From Pararhodobacter aggregans (GTDB lineage Bacteria; Pseudomonadota; Alphaproteobacteria; Rhodobacterales; Rhodobacteraceae), in assembly GCF_003075525.1 (NCBI RefSeq), contig NZ_QDDR01000009.1:62001-126000 (forward strand): 64,000 nt of DNA. Direction: 5' to 3'. The notes beneath the pieces are model-generated. The model did no database searches. It saw only the letters and a program-made list of their open reading frames with translations, and was not told the origin of the DNA. Positions within the stretch are counted from its first letter, which is position 1. Each line of letters opens with the position of its first letter. This document shows, piece after piece, positions 1-8,830 of this stretch. Both the position numbers and the translations under genes were made by a program.

Positions 1-118
1 GCAGCGCCCAGCCGGTCCGCTCGCTGACCATCCGCAGATGACCCAGCGTGCCCCCGAACACCAGCGCCAGACAGAGACCCAGCCAGAGACCGAGAAAGAC
101 GGCGAAAGCGCGGATCAT
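1..118 (-). CDS. gspN: Type II secretion protein N-like, N-terminal fragment
   Basis: Partial gene that leaves the window at its left edge; only the first 39 codons are visible. The product starts MIRAFAVFLGLWLGL, a short basic start followed by one hydrophobic segment, as expected for an inner-membrane-anchored GspN. Its ATG overlaps the gspM stop codon in an ATGA arrangement, so it is very probably the next gene of the secretion operon. The identification rests on position after gspM and on the single N-terminal membrane segment; too little sequence is present to exclude another membrane protein. Confidence 0.6.
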   Translation of the reverse strand, partial: MIRAFAVFLGLWLGLCLALVFGGTLGHLRMVSERTGWAL

Positions 119-612
119 CGCAGCGGCTCCAGTTGCAACTCGGCGTCCACAACACCCGGCGCGCTGCGCTCGATCATCAGGGCCGCCACCCCGTAGCCCG
201 CAGCGCCGATGCCGTCGATCCAGGGCATCAGATCGGCGAAGGCGACCGATTGCAGGCTCAGTGCCACCCGCCCGTTCGGGGCATTGGCGAGCAGCGTCAC
301 CGCAGGCCGCAACCCCGCCGCGATGAGCCGCGCCTCGATCCCGCCCAGCCCCACAGGGACGACGCGCCCGGCGTCGGACGGGGCCGCGCGGGGGTCGGGC
401 AGCGCCGCGATCTCGGCCTGACGGGCGCTGTACCAGGCCTGCGTGGCCCGCGCCGCAGCCAGATCGGCACCGGCGGCGGCGCGCGACTCGAGCAGCGGCA
501 GCGCCAGCAGCACCACGAAGGCAAGCGGCAGCGCCCCAAGGAGCAGCAGCGCCAGCAGCAGCCTTTCGCGCGGGCTGCGGCGGGCGAGCTGGCGGGCAAG
601 CGTTGCGATCAT
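115..612 (-). CDS. gspM: Type II secretion system protein GspM
   Basis: A 165-residue bitopic inner-membrane protein. Residues 1-18 are basic and cytoplasmic, about 19-42 form one transmembrane helix (LLLALLLLGALPLAFVVLLA), and the rest is periplasmic and Ala-rich with a ferredoxin-like C-terminal half. GspM partners GspL in the inner-membrane platform that couples the GspE ATPase to pseudopilus assembly. It overlaps gspL upstream and gspN downstream by four bases each (ATGA), so the genes are translationally coupled. Length and topology fit the family; sequence conservation in GspM is weak, so gene order carries much of the call. Confidence 0.85.
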   Translation of the reverse strand: MIATLARQLARRSPRERLLLALLLLGALPLAFVVLLALPLLESRAAAGADLAAARATQAWYSARQAEIAALPDPRAAPSDAGRVVPVGLGGIEARLIAAGLRPAVTLLANAPNGRVALSLQSVAFADLMPWIDGIGAAGYGVAALMIERSAPGVVDAELQLEPLR

Positions 613-1769
613 GGCTGCGCCTCCAGCGTCAGCGTGGCGCCGACGCCGCCGTCGGGGTCGATGGCCGAACGGCTGGTGCGCGCGGCCAGACCCACCGCGC
701 CCAGCGACGCCACCAACGCGTCGAGCGCCTGGAAATCGGCGAGCTTCACCTCGACCGAAAGCCCGTCGGCACCCAGCGTGACCGCCTGCACGTCAGCCCC
801 GCTCAGCAGCGGCGAGGCCTGCCGCAACAGGTCCAGCGGTCCCAGGGCGGCGACCTCAGGCTGGGCGGCGGCGCGGCGGCGCTCGATCTCGCGCATGACC
901 TGCACCTCGAGGTCCAGAATGGGGCCCGAAGGCAGCAGGTCCCGACGCACCGCCGCCAGCGTCTCTGCCTGCACCGAGGCCGCCTGCGTCCGGTCGCGGG
1001 CGATCCCCAGACCCTGCGCCCCGGCCCAGCCCAGCGCCCCCAGCACGATCAGCAGCACCGGCCAGACCAGCCGCCGGATCCGGGCCTCGACCCCCTCGGC
1101 ATCGGCGCGGGGATCGCGGGCGAAATCGACCGCAGCCTCGCCCAGCGCCATGACACCGGGGGTCAGCGCAGCCGGCAGGTCCCCGGCCTGCGAGACCAGA
1201 CTCACCCCCTCGAAAAGCCCGGCAAAGGCCGAGGCCGTCTCGCCGGTCAGCAGGACCGCGCGGGGCGGCGCGCTGCCGGCCCGGGCCTCGGCCAGCGCAA
1301 GCGTCAGCATCCGCACCGCCAGCGCGTGTTCGGCGGCGAAGCCATCGGCCGGTCCCAGCCGCGCCACCACCCCGTCGCGATCCGCCTCGATCACCCAGAG
1401 GCCGGGTGCCGTGGGCAGGGCCAGGTAATCCGGCACCAGCCCCCGGCAGCGCGCCGCCGCCGGGCCCAGCGCACCGCGCCAGCGCAGCACCTGCATCCTC
1501 TCGGCGACGGCGACGCGGAACCAATCCTCGGCCCCGTCCAGCCGCGCGGGGCGCACGTCCAGTCCCGGCCCCATCCGGTCCAGAGCTTGCCGCCGCGCCA
1601 CATCCTCGCGCGCGACGCCTTTCAGCGCTGCGGGCAGGCTCAGCGCGATAAGCGGCGCCTCGGCCCCCGGGACCAGCGCGACGAAGGGACCGGCGGGCGG
1701 CGACCCGTCGCCGATCCGCCAGGTCGCAGGCGCGGGCGCGCGTCGGCGGGCAGAGACGGAGTCACGCAT
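609..1769 (-). CDS. gspL: Type II secretion system protein GspL
   Basis: About 386 residues. The first 240 or so are a cytoplasmic actin-like domain that in the family binds GspE. A single transmembrane helix follows at about residues 242-262 (LVWPVLLIVLGALGWAGA), then a periplasmic domain that pairs with GspM. The ATG at 1769 lies three bases after the gspK stop; a TTG at 1775 would instead give a four-base overlap, so the start is uncertain by two codons. The stop overlaps the gspM ATG. Order K-L-M matches canonical gsp operons. Confidence 0.87.
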   Translation of the reverse strand: MRDSVSARRRAPAPATWRIGDGSPPAGPFVALVPGAEAPLIALSLPAALKGVAREDVARRQALDRMGPGLDVRPARLDGAEDWFRVAVAERMQVLRWRGALGPAAARCRGLVPDYLALPTAPGLWVIEADRDGVVARLGPADGFAAEHALAVRMLTLALAEARAGSAPPRAVLLTGETASAFAGLFEGVSLVSQAGDLPAALTPGVMALGEAAVDFARDPRADAEGVEARIRRLVWPVLLIVLGALGWAGAQGLGIARDRTQAASVQAETLAAVRRDLLPSGPILDLEVQVMREIERRRAAAQPEVAALGPLDLLRQASPLLSGADVQAVTLGADGLSVEVKLADFQALDALVASLGAVGLAARTSRSAIDPDGGVGATLTLEAQP

Positions 1770-1771
1770 TC

Positions 1772-2620
1772 TCAAGGCCTTGGCACAGACATTATCACGG
1801 CGCTGCGGCCCTCGGCCCCGCCCGTGTCCACCACAACAGACCGGCGCAGCACCAAGGTGTCAAGTCGCGCCTCGACCTCCAGCACGAAGCGCCGCGACGC
1901 AGCGCCCAGGCGCAGCGCCTCCAATGCCGTGGCGGCGGGCTCTCCCAGCCGCTGGCGCAGCCAGACCGCCAGAACCTCGGGGCTCGGGACCGGCTCGCTC
2001 TCCAGCCGCCGGACCAGCAGGTCAAGGCTCGAGCCCCCCAGATCGGGCAGCAGCGCGGCCAGCACCGGCGGCGGAAGGGTGTTGACGTTCATCGCCTCGC
2101 CGCCCGGCCAGGCGGCGATCAGCTGCGCCAGTGCCTGCCAGCTCTCGGGCTCGTCGGCCAGCGCCCCCAGCATCAGCGGCGCGCTGGGCAGCAGGTCCTC
2201 GGTGGCGGCGGCGATCTCGGTCAGGACCCGGGTCTGCGCCGCCTCTGACAGGCCCTGCGCCGCGGCAAGGCGCCGGAACGCGGCCTGATAGCTCTGGTCG
2301 GGATCGCCGCGCAGCAGGTTCAGGTTGAACCGCCCCTGAAGGTCGGAGACCCGCCAGGACAGGCTGCCACGGTCGAGCGGCACGCCGTCGCGCGGCCGTG
2401 CCCAATCCTGACGCCGGTTGACCTCGCCCCGCACGGGCAGCAGGCGGCGCACCTCCTCGACCCCGGCATCGAGGTAGAGTGCCGCCTGGTCCCCGGCGAA
2501 CCGCCATTCCAGCCGGGCGCGCGCCGTCTCGGCCCGCAACAGCAGAGCCGCGGCCACCGCGGCAATGGCGGCGACGATCAGCAATGCCTGGATCAGCGCC
2601 ATGCCCCGGCTGCGGCTCAT
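1772..2620 (-). CDS. gspK: Minor pseudopilin GspK
   Basis: A 282-residue minor pseudopilin, the largest of the set, which with GspI and GspJ forms the tip complex of the pseudopilus. The N terminus is MSRSRGMALIQALL: a short basic leader, Gly at -1 and a hydrophobic helix. The usual Glu at +5 is replaced (MALIQ), which is normal for GspK, the family member known to lack it. The remainder contains the long inserted alpha domain typical of GspK. Its stop overlaps gspL and its ATG overlaps the gspJ stop (ATGA). Confidence 0.9.
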   Translation of the reverse strand: MSRSRGMALIQALLIVAAIAAVAAALLLRAETARARLEWRFAGDQAALYLDAGVEEVRRLLPVRGEVNRRQDWARPRDGVPLDRGSLSWRVSDLQGRFNLNLLRGDPDQSYQAAFRRLAAAQGLSEAAQTRVLTEIAAATEDLLPSAPLMLGALADEPESWQALAQLIAAWPGGEAMNVNTLPPPVLAALLPDLGGSSLDLLVRRLESEPVPSPEVLAVWLRQRLGEPAATALEALRLGAASRRFVLEVEARLDTLVLRRSVVVDTGGAEGRSAVIMSVPRP

Positions 2621-3162
2621 CGCGCCACCACCAGCCTGAGGCGCCCCCAGGCCGCCGTTTCCAGCGTCACCTCATAGCCCGGCGCCAGCAGGCGCGGGTC
2701 GGGCGCGTCGCCCTCGGGCAGGCCCAGCGGCACGAGGGTCAGGGCGGTCACGCCCTCCAGCATCACCCGGGCGGGGCCGCCGGTGCCCGGCAGCGCCCGG
2801 GCCGCCTGACGGCTGAGCCGCCCCTCGGTGACCGACCACAGGACGCGGCCCGCGCCGCGCGCGGGATCGCCCGGCAGATCGGCCAGCCCGGCCCGCAGCC
2901 AGCGCAGCCGGCCCGGCTCGACCTCGATCCCGGCGGTCACGGTGTCGCCGAGCGTGCCGGTCGTGGCCACGGGCAGCGCGGCCTCCAGATCCTGCCGCAA
3001 CGCTGACAGCGTGCGGATCAGCGCGGCCGAACGGTCATCGACCCGGCTCAGGACCGCACGCTGCTGGAATACGCCCCCCAGCGCCTGAACGCCCATGATC
3101 GAGACGACGGCCAGGATCGCCATGGCTGCCAACAGCTCGATCAGGGTGAAGCCGCGCCGCAT
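2617..3162 (-). CDS. gspJ: Minor pseudopilin GspJ
   Basis: A 181-residue minor pseudopilin. The leader is MRRG followed by FTLIELLAAMAILAVVSI, with Gly at -1, Phe at +1 and Glu at +5, the classic type III signal cleaved and N-methylated by the prepilin peptidase encoded at 4542. The C-terminal part is a beta-rich globular domain, consistent with GspJ of the pseudopilus tip (GspH-I-J-K). It overlaps gspI by one base (TGATG) and gspK by four bases. Confidence 0.9.
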   Translation of the reverse strand: MRRGFTLIELLAAMAILAVVSIMGVQALGGVFQQRAVLSRVDDRSAALIRTLSALRQDLEAALPVATTGTLGDTVTAGIEVEPGRLRWLRAGLADLPGDPARGAGRVLWSVTEGRLSRQAARALPGTGGPARVMLEGVTALTLVPLGLPEGDAPDPRLLAPGYEVTLETAAWGRLRLVVAR

Positions 3163-3515
3163 CAGCGCCGCTCTCGCGGGACGATGGTGACGAAGCGCGC
3201 ACCGGGGCGGCCCGGCGCGGACACGAGGATCGTCGCCTCGATCATCCCCGAGGCGGTCGCCGCCTCCTCGACCGTGACGCGCCAGTCGACAGGGCCCTGG
3301 GTGACCCGATCGGGCAGGCGGCGCCCGGCCTGCATGCCGCCAAGCCTGAGTTCGGCCGCCCGGTTCAGCGCCACTTCGGCGGCCAGCGCCCGGTCGACCT
3401 GCCCACCGACGCCGCGTTGCGCCTGATCGAGGCTGCGATAGGCCGCGACCGAGCCGATGGCCAGGATCGCCACCGCCACCGCCAGTTCGATCAGGGTGAA
3501 GCCCCTCACTCGCAT
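3162..3515 (-). CDS. gspI: Minor pseudopilin GspI
   Basis: A 117-residue minor pseudopilin that nucleates tip assembly with GspJ and GspK. The ATG at 3515 was chosen because it directly precedes the type III leader MRVRG/FTLIELAVAVAI (Gly -1, Glu +5). A longer open frame reaching 3728 exists, but it would place about 70 residues before the cleavage site and lies in another frame over gspH. The start overlaps the end of gspH by ten bases, typical of this compact operon. Confidence 0.88.
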   Translation of the reverse strand: MRVRGFTLIELAVAVAILAIGSVAAYRSLDQAQRGVGGQVDRALAAEVALNRAAELRLGGMQAGRRLPDRVTQGPVDWRVTVEEAATASGMIEATILVSAPGRPGARFVTIVPRERR

Positions 3516-4006
3516 GCCAGCGGCCCCCCGGCCGGGGCCCGGCAGATCCGCCGCTGGCTGCCGGTGAGGATCGTCACCGCATAGGGCGTGCTGCCGCCAT
3601 CGGGGGCGATCTGGACCGGCGGCACCTCTTCCCTTGGGCCGTTGAGGCCGGGCAGATAGGGGCGGCCGGCGACCTCCCATGTCAGACGCGAGGCGCCGAG
3701 GGTCAGCGCCGGACCCTCGGCCTGCCATGCCGTGCCGGTGCGGCGCGCGACGGCCCAGCCGCCGTCGCCCGGAACAAGGCCCAGCGTCCCGCGGCCCAAC
3801 AGGGCCCGGTCGCGCGCCCGCTGGTCGGCCTGCACCAGCCTCTCGGCCGCCGACACCGCCCCGGGTCGCGCAAAAATACCCCCGGCCGAGAGGCCGACGC
3901 CCAGCGACAGGATGGCGATGATCGCCACCACCACCAGCAATTCGATCAGCGTGAAGCCCCGCGCGGGGAGGCGGCTATCGCCCTTGCCAACTGGTGATAT
4001 CGGCAT
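3506..4006 (-). CDS. gspH: Minor pseudopilin GspH
   Basis: A 166-residue minor pseudopilin. The leader is 17 residues (MPISPVGKGDSRLPARG), cleaved before FTLIELLVVVAIIAI, with Glu at +5. The segment ERLVQADQRARDRALL after the N-terminal helix matches the GspH pattern of a long alpha helix leading into a beta sandwich. It bridges the major pseudopilin and the tip complex. It overlaps gspG upstream by about 32 bases, so translation may begin slightly later than the ATG at 4006. Confidence 0.88.
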   Translation of the reverse strand: MPISPVGKGDSRLPARGFTLIELLVVVAIIAILSLGVGLSAGGIFARPGAVSAAERLVQADQRARDRALLGRGTLGLVPGDGGWAVARRTGTAWQAEGPALTLGASRLTWEVAGRPYLPGLNGPREEVPPVQIAPDGGSTPYAVTILTGSQRRICRAPAGGPLACE

Positions 4007-4457
4007 CCGCGCCGCTGCCCCCGCTGCGCCCGTCAGCCCCGTAGCTCACGATGTCGAAATCCCCGTGCACGCCGGGCGAGAGATAGAGATAGGGCCGCCC
4101 CCAGGGATCGTCCGGCACCCGTTCCAGATAGCCGCCCTGCGCCCAGTTCTGCGGCACCGGCGCGGCGGTGGGCCGGGTCGCCAGCGCTGCCAGCCCCTGA
4201 TCCGTGGTCGGCAGGCTGCCGGTATCCAGCCGGTAGAGGTTCAGCGCCGCGGTGATCGCCGCGATATCGGCCTGCGCCCGGGCGGCGCGCGCCTGATCGG
4301 GCCGGTCGATCACCCGCGGCACGATGACCACCGCCAGCAGGGCCAGGATCACCACCACCACCATGAGTTCGATCAGCGTGAGCCCCGCATCCCGTCTCAG
4401 GGCGCGCTTTTTCTGCGCGCGCGTCCCGGGGAAATCCGCTTTACTGTAGCCTGCCAT
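3975..4457 (-). CDS. gspG: Major pseudopilin GspG
   Basis: A 160-residue major pseudopilin that polymerises into the periplasmic pseudopilus. The leader is long and basic (about 25 residues, ending RRDAG) and is followed by LTLIELMVVVVILALLAVVIVPRV with Glu at +5; Leu replaces the usual Phe at +1. The body holds the hallmark GspG segments LDTGSLPTTDQGLAAL and DPWGRPYLYLSPG, plus a C-terminal calcium-loop-like region (SYGADGRSGG). It is the first visible gene of the gsp operon and diverges from gspO with an 84-base gap. Major-pseudopilin identity is secure. Confidence 0.95.
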   Translation of the reverse strand: MAGYSKADFPGTRAQKKRALRRDAGLTLIELMVVVVILALLAVVIVPRVIDRPDQARAARAQADIAAITAALNLYRLDTGSLPTTDQGLAALATRPTAAPVPQNWAQGGYLERVPDDPWGRPYLYLSPGVHGDFDIVSYGADGRSGGSGADADITSWQGR

Positions 4458-4541
4458 CGTTCAACCAGATCCGTTCGAGATGCTCGTTTCCGACCCTAGC
4501 GCCGCTTCCCCTCCCCCACAACCGGGCGCAGAGGCTGCGCT

Positions 4542-5303
4542 GTGACCCTTGCGCTCCTCCTCGGGCTTCTGGGCGCGGCGATGGGCTCGTTCGCGGCGCT
4601 CCTGGCCGAGAGGCTGGTGCGGGGCGAGGGCTTCGTGGCCGCGCGGTCGCGTTGCCGGTCCTGCGGCACGGCGCTGGGCGCGGCCGAGCTGGTGCCGCTG
4701 CTGTCCTATCCGCTGCTCGGGGGGCGCTGTCGCCATTGTCGGGCGCCGATCCCGCCGGTGCTGTGGCAGGCCGAGATCACCGGCATGCTGATGGGCGTGG
4801 CGGCGGGGGCGCTGGCCTGGGATCCATGGCGGGGCCTCTTGATGGCGGGCTGGATGTGGAGCCTCTTGGCGCTGGCCGTGGCCGATCTGCGCTGGTTCCG
4901 CCTGCCCTTGCCGCTGTTGGCGCTCAACGCGGCGCTGGGCTTCGGGATGGCGATGGCGGGCGACGGGCTGGGCTGGCCCCTGCCCGGGGACCGGCTGACC
5001 ATCGCCCTTGCCGGGGCGGCGGCGGGGGGCGGCGCCTTCTGGCTGATCCGCGCGGCCTATGCCCGGTTCGCGGGTCGGGCGGGCATGGGGCTGGGCGACG
5101 TGCTGCTGGCCGCCGCGCTGGGCCTCGCGCTGGGCATCCCGCGCCTGCCCACGGTGGTGCTGCTGGCCGCGCTGGCGGCGCTGTCGCTGGCGGTGATCCG
5201 GGCGCTGGTGAAGGGCCGCAGCCTCCGGCGGCTGGGCCGCGTGCCCTTCGGCGCGGCGCTGGCGCTGGCGGCGGCGCTGGTCGCGGTCTTCGTGCCCTAC
5301 TGA
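4542..5303 (+). CDS. gspO: Prepilin peptidase / N-methyltransferase GspO (PilD family)
   Basis: A 253-residue integral membrane aspartyl protease that removes type III leaders from the pseudopilins encoded next door and methylates the new N terminus. The N-terminal cytoplasmic loop carries two CxxC pairs (CRSC and CRHC), the zinc-binding methyltransferase region. The two catalytic aspartates are in AVADLRW and in the GxGD motif GMGLGDVLLA. Several hydrophobic helices fill the rest. The start is GTG at 4542. It diverges from gspG and converges with the Na/Pi-type gene three bases away. Confidence 0.93.
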   Translation: MTLALLLGLLGAAMGSFAALLAERLVRGEGFVAARSRCRSCGTALGAAELVPLLSYPLLGGRCRHCRAPIPPVLWQAEITGMLMGVAAGALAWDPWRGLLMAGWMWSLLALAVADLRWFRLPLPLLALNAALGFGMAMAGDGLGWPLPGDRLTIALAGAAAGGGAFWLIRAAYARFAGRAGMGLGDVLLAAALGLALGIPRLPTVVLLAALAALSLAVIRALVKGRSLRRLGRVPFGAALALAAALVAVFVPY

Positions 5304-5306
5304 GGC

Positions 5307-6968
5307 CTACTGACCCGGCGCCAAACGCGAGCGCAGCACCTCGCCGCGTTCCTCCAGAATGGGCAGCGCCACCGAGACCAAGAGCGAGTTGATCTCCTTG
5401 TAGGCCCTCAGCGCCTCCAGATGCCAATGGCTGGTGGCGAGGCTTTCGGCATTGCCGGCGCTCAGCCGCCCCAGATGGGCCTGATGGCTGTCCCTCTCCA
5501 GCGCCCGCATGACCTCTTTCTCGCGCATCAATTGCCGGGCGGCGTCCGGGTCGCCCGAGATCAGCACGTTCATCGCCAGTTGCAGGTTGGTCAGCACCCG
5601 CGCATGCATCGCCCTGAGTTCGTCCCGCCCCTTGGCCGAGAAGCTGCGCCCGCTCGCCGTCTTCTTCTGCGCCACCGGCAGCAGCGATTTGGCGACGATA
5701 TCGCCCGCATATTCGAGGTTGATCGCAACCCCCGTCAGATGCAGGGATTCCCGCGCCTCGTCGGGGGTGAGGCCCCCCTCGTTCAGCGCGGCGAGGAACA
5801 GTTTCACATCGGCGTGGCGGCGGTTCATCTCCTCGTCCAGCGCGCTGGTCGCGGCCAGCAGGTCAGGCGGCGCCCCGTCCAGTAGCTGCGGCGCCGGGCG
5901 CAGCATTTCCTCCAGCGCGGCGCCCATCAGCAGCAGTTCCCGCTTGGCCGAGGCCAGCGCCAGCTGCGGCAGGGCCAGTGTCGCCCGATCCAGCGCCGTC
6001 TTGCGCCGCTGCCCGGCGATGACCGGCTGCGGCTGCTCGGGCGCCAGCCGTTCGGCCAGCCAGAGGGCGGGCCGGATCAGCGGCAGGGCGCAGACGGCGA
6101 TCACCGCGTTGAAGACCACATGCGCGTTGACGATGCGGACCGAGGCCCCCTCGCCCAGCCAGGCGGGCAGGCCTGCGCCACTCATCCAGCCCAGCCACAG
6201 CAGGACCAGCGCCGCCGCGCCGCGCAGGATCAGGTTGCCCAGAGGGATGCGGCGCGAGACCGGGTCCATGCCCCGCGTCAGCCAGACGGCGATCACCGCC
6301 CCGCCGACATTGGCGCCCAGCAGCATCGGCAGCGCCGCGGTCATCGGCAGCCCGCCGCCCTGCGCCAGCGCCGCCAGCAGCAGCACCGTGGCGACCGAGG
6401 AATGCACCAGCCAGGCCAGCAGCGCCGCCACCAGGAAGGACATGAGCGCGTCGCGGCCGAGGTAATCCATGATGACCGGCAGCGCCGCCGATTCCCGCAT
6501 CGGCAGGGTCGCCGCGCCGATCATCTGCAAGGACAGCAGCACGAAGCCCACGCCCAGCACGATGCGGCCGTATTGCTTGGCGCGCCGCGCCTCGACCTTC
6601 AGGAACAGCACGCAGCCGGTCAGGATCAGGATCGGCACCAGTTCGGAAAGGTCGAGCGCCAGCAGCCGCACCACCAGCGCCGAGCCCAGATCCGCCCCCA
6701 GCAGCGCCGCCAGCCCCGTCGCCACGGTGACGATGCCCGAGGCGGCGAAACCCGCCGCCAGCACGCCCACCGCCGTCGCGCTCTGCAACAGCATCGCCAG
6801 CACCATCCCGCCCAGCGCCGCCGTCACCCGGTTGCCCGAGGCGCCCTGCAAGCGGTCGCGCAAGGCCGCGCCATGCGCGCGCTCGATCCCGGTGCGGACC
6901 ATGCGCACGGCATAGAGCAGCAGCATCACCGCCGCCGCCAGGTTGATGAGGATCAGGATCGGATGCAT
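5307..6968 (-). CDS. Na/Pi cotransporter family protein with C-terminal PhoU-like domain
   Basis: A 553-residue inner-membrane protein. The N-terminal 310 residues contain two inverted repeats of the Na/Pi cotransporter (PF02690-type) fold with about eight to nine helices. The C-terminal 230 residues are a soluble PhoU-like helical domain. Family members carry QSSS-type motifs in each repeat; here they read QSATA (near residue 62) and HSSVA (near residue 190), so one or both substrate motifs are altered. Phosphate uptake is the family role but the substrate is not proven. Its stop is three bases from the gspO stop (convergent). Confidence 0.85.
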   Translation of the reverse strand: MHPILILINLAAAVMLLLYAVRMVRTGIERAHGAALRDRLQGASGNRVTAALGGMVLAMLLQSATAVGVLAAGFAASGIVTVATGLAALLGADLGSALVVRLLALDLSELVPILILTGCVLFLKVEARRAKQYGRIVLGVGFVLLSLQMIGAATLPMRESAALPVIMDYLGRDALMSFLVAALLAWLVHSSVATVLLLAALAQGGGLPMTAALPMLLGANVGGAVIAVWLTRGMDPVSRRIPLGNLILRGAAALVLLWLGWMSGAGLPAWLGEGASVRIVNAHVVFNAVIAVCALPLIRPALWLAERLAPEQPQPVIAGQRRKTALDRATLALPQLALASAKRELLLMGAALEEMLRPAPQLLDGAPPDLLAATSALDEEMNRRHADVKLFLAALNEGGLTPDEARESLHLTGVAINLEYAGDIVAKSLLPVAQKKTASGRSFSAKGRDELRAMHARVLTNLQLAMNVLISGDPDAARQLMREKEVMRALERDSHQAHLGRLSAGNAESLATSHWHLEALRAYKEINSLLVSVALPILEERGEVLRSRLAPGQ

Positions 6969-6977
6969 CGCGCGCCC

Positions 6978-7853
6978 CTATCGCGCCCGGCGGAAAAGCT
7001 GCGCCCGGGCATAAAGCGCTTCCATACGCCGCAACCGGTCCGCCGTCTCGTCCCAACTGCGGTTCTGCACGCCCGCGAGCAGCGCCTCGACCAGCATGAC
7101 CAGCGCGGTGATCGAATCCCAGGCAGAAGGCGCTTCGATATGGCAGGGCAGGATATGCTGGGCATGGGCCGCGGCGGGCGAGACCCAGCGGTCGGTTATC
7201 AGCACCACCTCCGCCCCCTGCGCGCGTGCCATCTCGACGATATGCAGGACCGAGGCCTCGTAGCGGCGGATGTCGAAGGCCACCAGCACATCGCCCGGCC
7301 GCATGTCCAGCAGCGCGGGCGGCCAGGAATTGGGCAGGTTGGACCAGAGGCTCACCTCGCCCCGCGTCACGCGCAGGGTGGTTGCGAAATATTCCGCCAC
7401 CGGATGCGTCAGGCGCCCGCCCAGCATGGCGATCCGCCGCTCGCGATCCGCCAGCAGCGCTGTCACCGCATCGAAGCCTGCGTGGTCGATCTGGCCCAGC
7501 GTGGCGGTCACATTCTCCACCACCTTGGCCGCGAAAGCGTCGAGCACATGGTCGCGCGCGCCCGCCCCCGCCCATTTCTCGCGCTTGGCGATGGGGGAGG
7601 CCAGCTTTTCGCCCACCTCCTCGCGCAGCTGGGCCTGAAACTCGGGATAGCCGGAATAGCCCAGCTTCTGCACCAGCCGCACCACCGTCGGCCCGCTGAC
7701 CCCCGCCCCCCGCGCGACCGAGGCGACCGAGCCCAGCACCGCCACCGGGTAATTGCCCAGCATATGGGCGGCCAGCTGCCGTTCGGCCCGGGTCAGGTCC
7801 GGCATGGCGGCGCGCAGGCGCGCCTCTGGAGTATCCGCTGGCGTGTCGTTCAT
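6978..7853 (-). CDS. MurR/RpiR family transcriptional regulator
   Basis: A 291-residue regulator. Residues 1-85 form an RpiR-type helix-turn-helix domain (LTRAERQLAAHMLGNYP, then VSGPTVVRLVQKLGY). Residues about 125-265 form a SIS domain, which in this family senses phosphosugars or related metabolites. It is divergently transcribed from the amidohydrolase/TRAP/glutamine synthetase genes across a 140-base region, so it is the likely local regulator of that cluster. RpiR proteins are also found beside amine and amino-acid catabolic genes; the effector here is unknown. Confidence 0.9.
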   Translation of the reverse strand: MNDTPADTPEARLRAAMPDLTRAERQLAAHMLGNYPVAVLGSVASVARGAGVSGPTVVRLVQKLGYSGYPEFQAQLREEVGEKLASPIAKREKWAGAGARDHVLDAFAAKVVENVTATLGQIDHAGFDAVTALLADRERRIAMLGGRLTHPVAEYFATTLRVTRGEVSLWSNLPNSWPPALLDMRPGDVLVAFDIRRYEASVLHIVEMARAQGAEVVLITDRWVSPAAAHAQHILPCHIEAPSAWDSITALVMLVEALLAGVQNRSWDETADRLRRMEALYARAQLFRRAR

Positions 7854-7911
7854 CGGGGTCCCGGCCTGGTGCTCAGAAAACAGCCTAGCGCCGTTTGTGC
7901 GATTTGTAACA

Positions 7912-7940
7912 GAAATTTCCCTTCCGAAAAGAACTTGACA
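7912..7940 (+). promoter_or_regulatory. Candidate promoter/operator of the amino-alcohol cluster
   Basis: Within the divergent region between the RpiR gene and the amidohydrolase gene there is an 8-base palindrome GAAATTTC (7912-7919) and a consensus -35 hexamer TTGACA (7935-7940). No convincing -10 follows at the expected spacing. The palindrome resembles A/T-centred operators of RpiR-type proteins, but this is inference from position and symmetry only. Confidence 0.35.
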
Positions 7941-7993
7941 GAATTGCCCGCGATGGCCGAGGCTTCACCCACCGATACCCGGAGTCCCTGCCC

Positions 7994-8830
7994 ATGCCCC
8001 TCTCCGCCGCGCGTGCCGCCGACGCCCTTCTGCCGCATTTCGAGGGGCTGGTGGAGCACTGGGATGCCGCGGGCGCGCCCGGTCCGGGCGAGGGGCCGGC
8101 GGGGCTGGTGCTGATCTGCGACCATGCCTCGAACGTGCTGCCGCTGGACTGGCCGGCGCTGGGCGGCGATCTGGGATTGTCGGCCGAGGCGCAGGTCTCG
8201 CACGCGGCCTGGGACATCGGCGCGCTGGGTTTGGCGCGGGGGCTGGCGGCCCGGCTGGCACCGGTCACGGGGGGCACGGTGCTGGTCTCGGCGCCATTGT
8301 CGCGGCTGGCCTATGACCTCAACCGCGCGCCTGACCATCCCGCCGCCATGCCGCCGATGTCCGAGGTCCACGAAGTCCCCGGCAACCGCGACCTGACCGC
8401 CGCCGACCGGCTGGCCCGGACCGAGGCGATCTGCCTGCCCTTCCACGCCACCCTCGCGACCGAGATTGCGCGTCTGGTCGCCCGCGGCCGCCGCCCGGCG
8501 CTGATCGCTGTCCATTCCTTCACCCCGGTCTATTTCGGCATGAAACGCGCCGTCGAATTCGGGGTGATCCATGACGACGACCAGACCCTCACCCATGCGG
8601 TGATCGAGGCGGCCAAGGGCTGCGGCCTCGATACCCGCCTGAACGAGCCCTATTCGGCGGCGGGCGACGTGACCCATACGATCCGCCTGCATGCCGTGCC
8701 GCTCAGGCTGCCGAACACCATGCTGGAGATCCGCAACGACCTGATCGCCGACGCCCCGGCGCAGGAGGCCATGGCCGACCGGCTGGCCCCGGTGCTGGCC
8801 GCGGCGCTGACCGCGACGGGGGCCGTCTGA
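7994..8830 (+). CDS. N-formylglutamate amidohydrolase family enzyme
   Basis: A 278-residue cytoplasmic hydrolase of the FGase (HutG-type) family. Family signatures are visible: ICDHASNVLP near residue 46, HAAWDIGALGLA near 75, a central SAPLSRLAYDLNR segment, and LIAVHSFTPV near 174. The classic reaction releases glutamate from N-formylglutamate, but no other hut genes are present. Its partners are a TRAP transporter, a glutamine synthetase-like ligase and two dehydrogenases, so it more probably hydrolyses a gamma- or N-glutamyl intermediate. A CGGAG ribosome site precedes the ATG, and the stop overlaps dctQ (TGATG). Confidence 0.87.
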   Translation: MPLSAARAADALLPHFEGLVEHWDAAGAPGPGEGPAGLVLICDHASNVLPLDWPALGGDLGLSAEAQVSHAAWDIGALGLARGLAARLAPVTGGTVLVSAPLSRLAYDLNRAPDHPAAMPPMSEVHEVPGNRDLTAADRLARTEAICLPFHATLATEIARLVARGRRPALIAVHSFTPVYFGMKRAVEFGVIHDDDQTLTHAVIEAAKGCGLDTRLNEPYSAAGDVTHTIRLHAVPLRLPNTMLEIRNDLIADAPAQEAMADRLAPVLAAALTATGAV

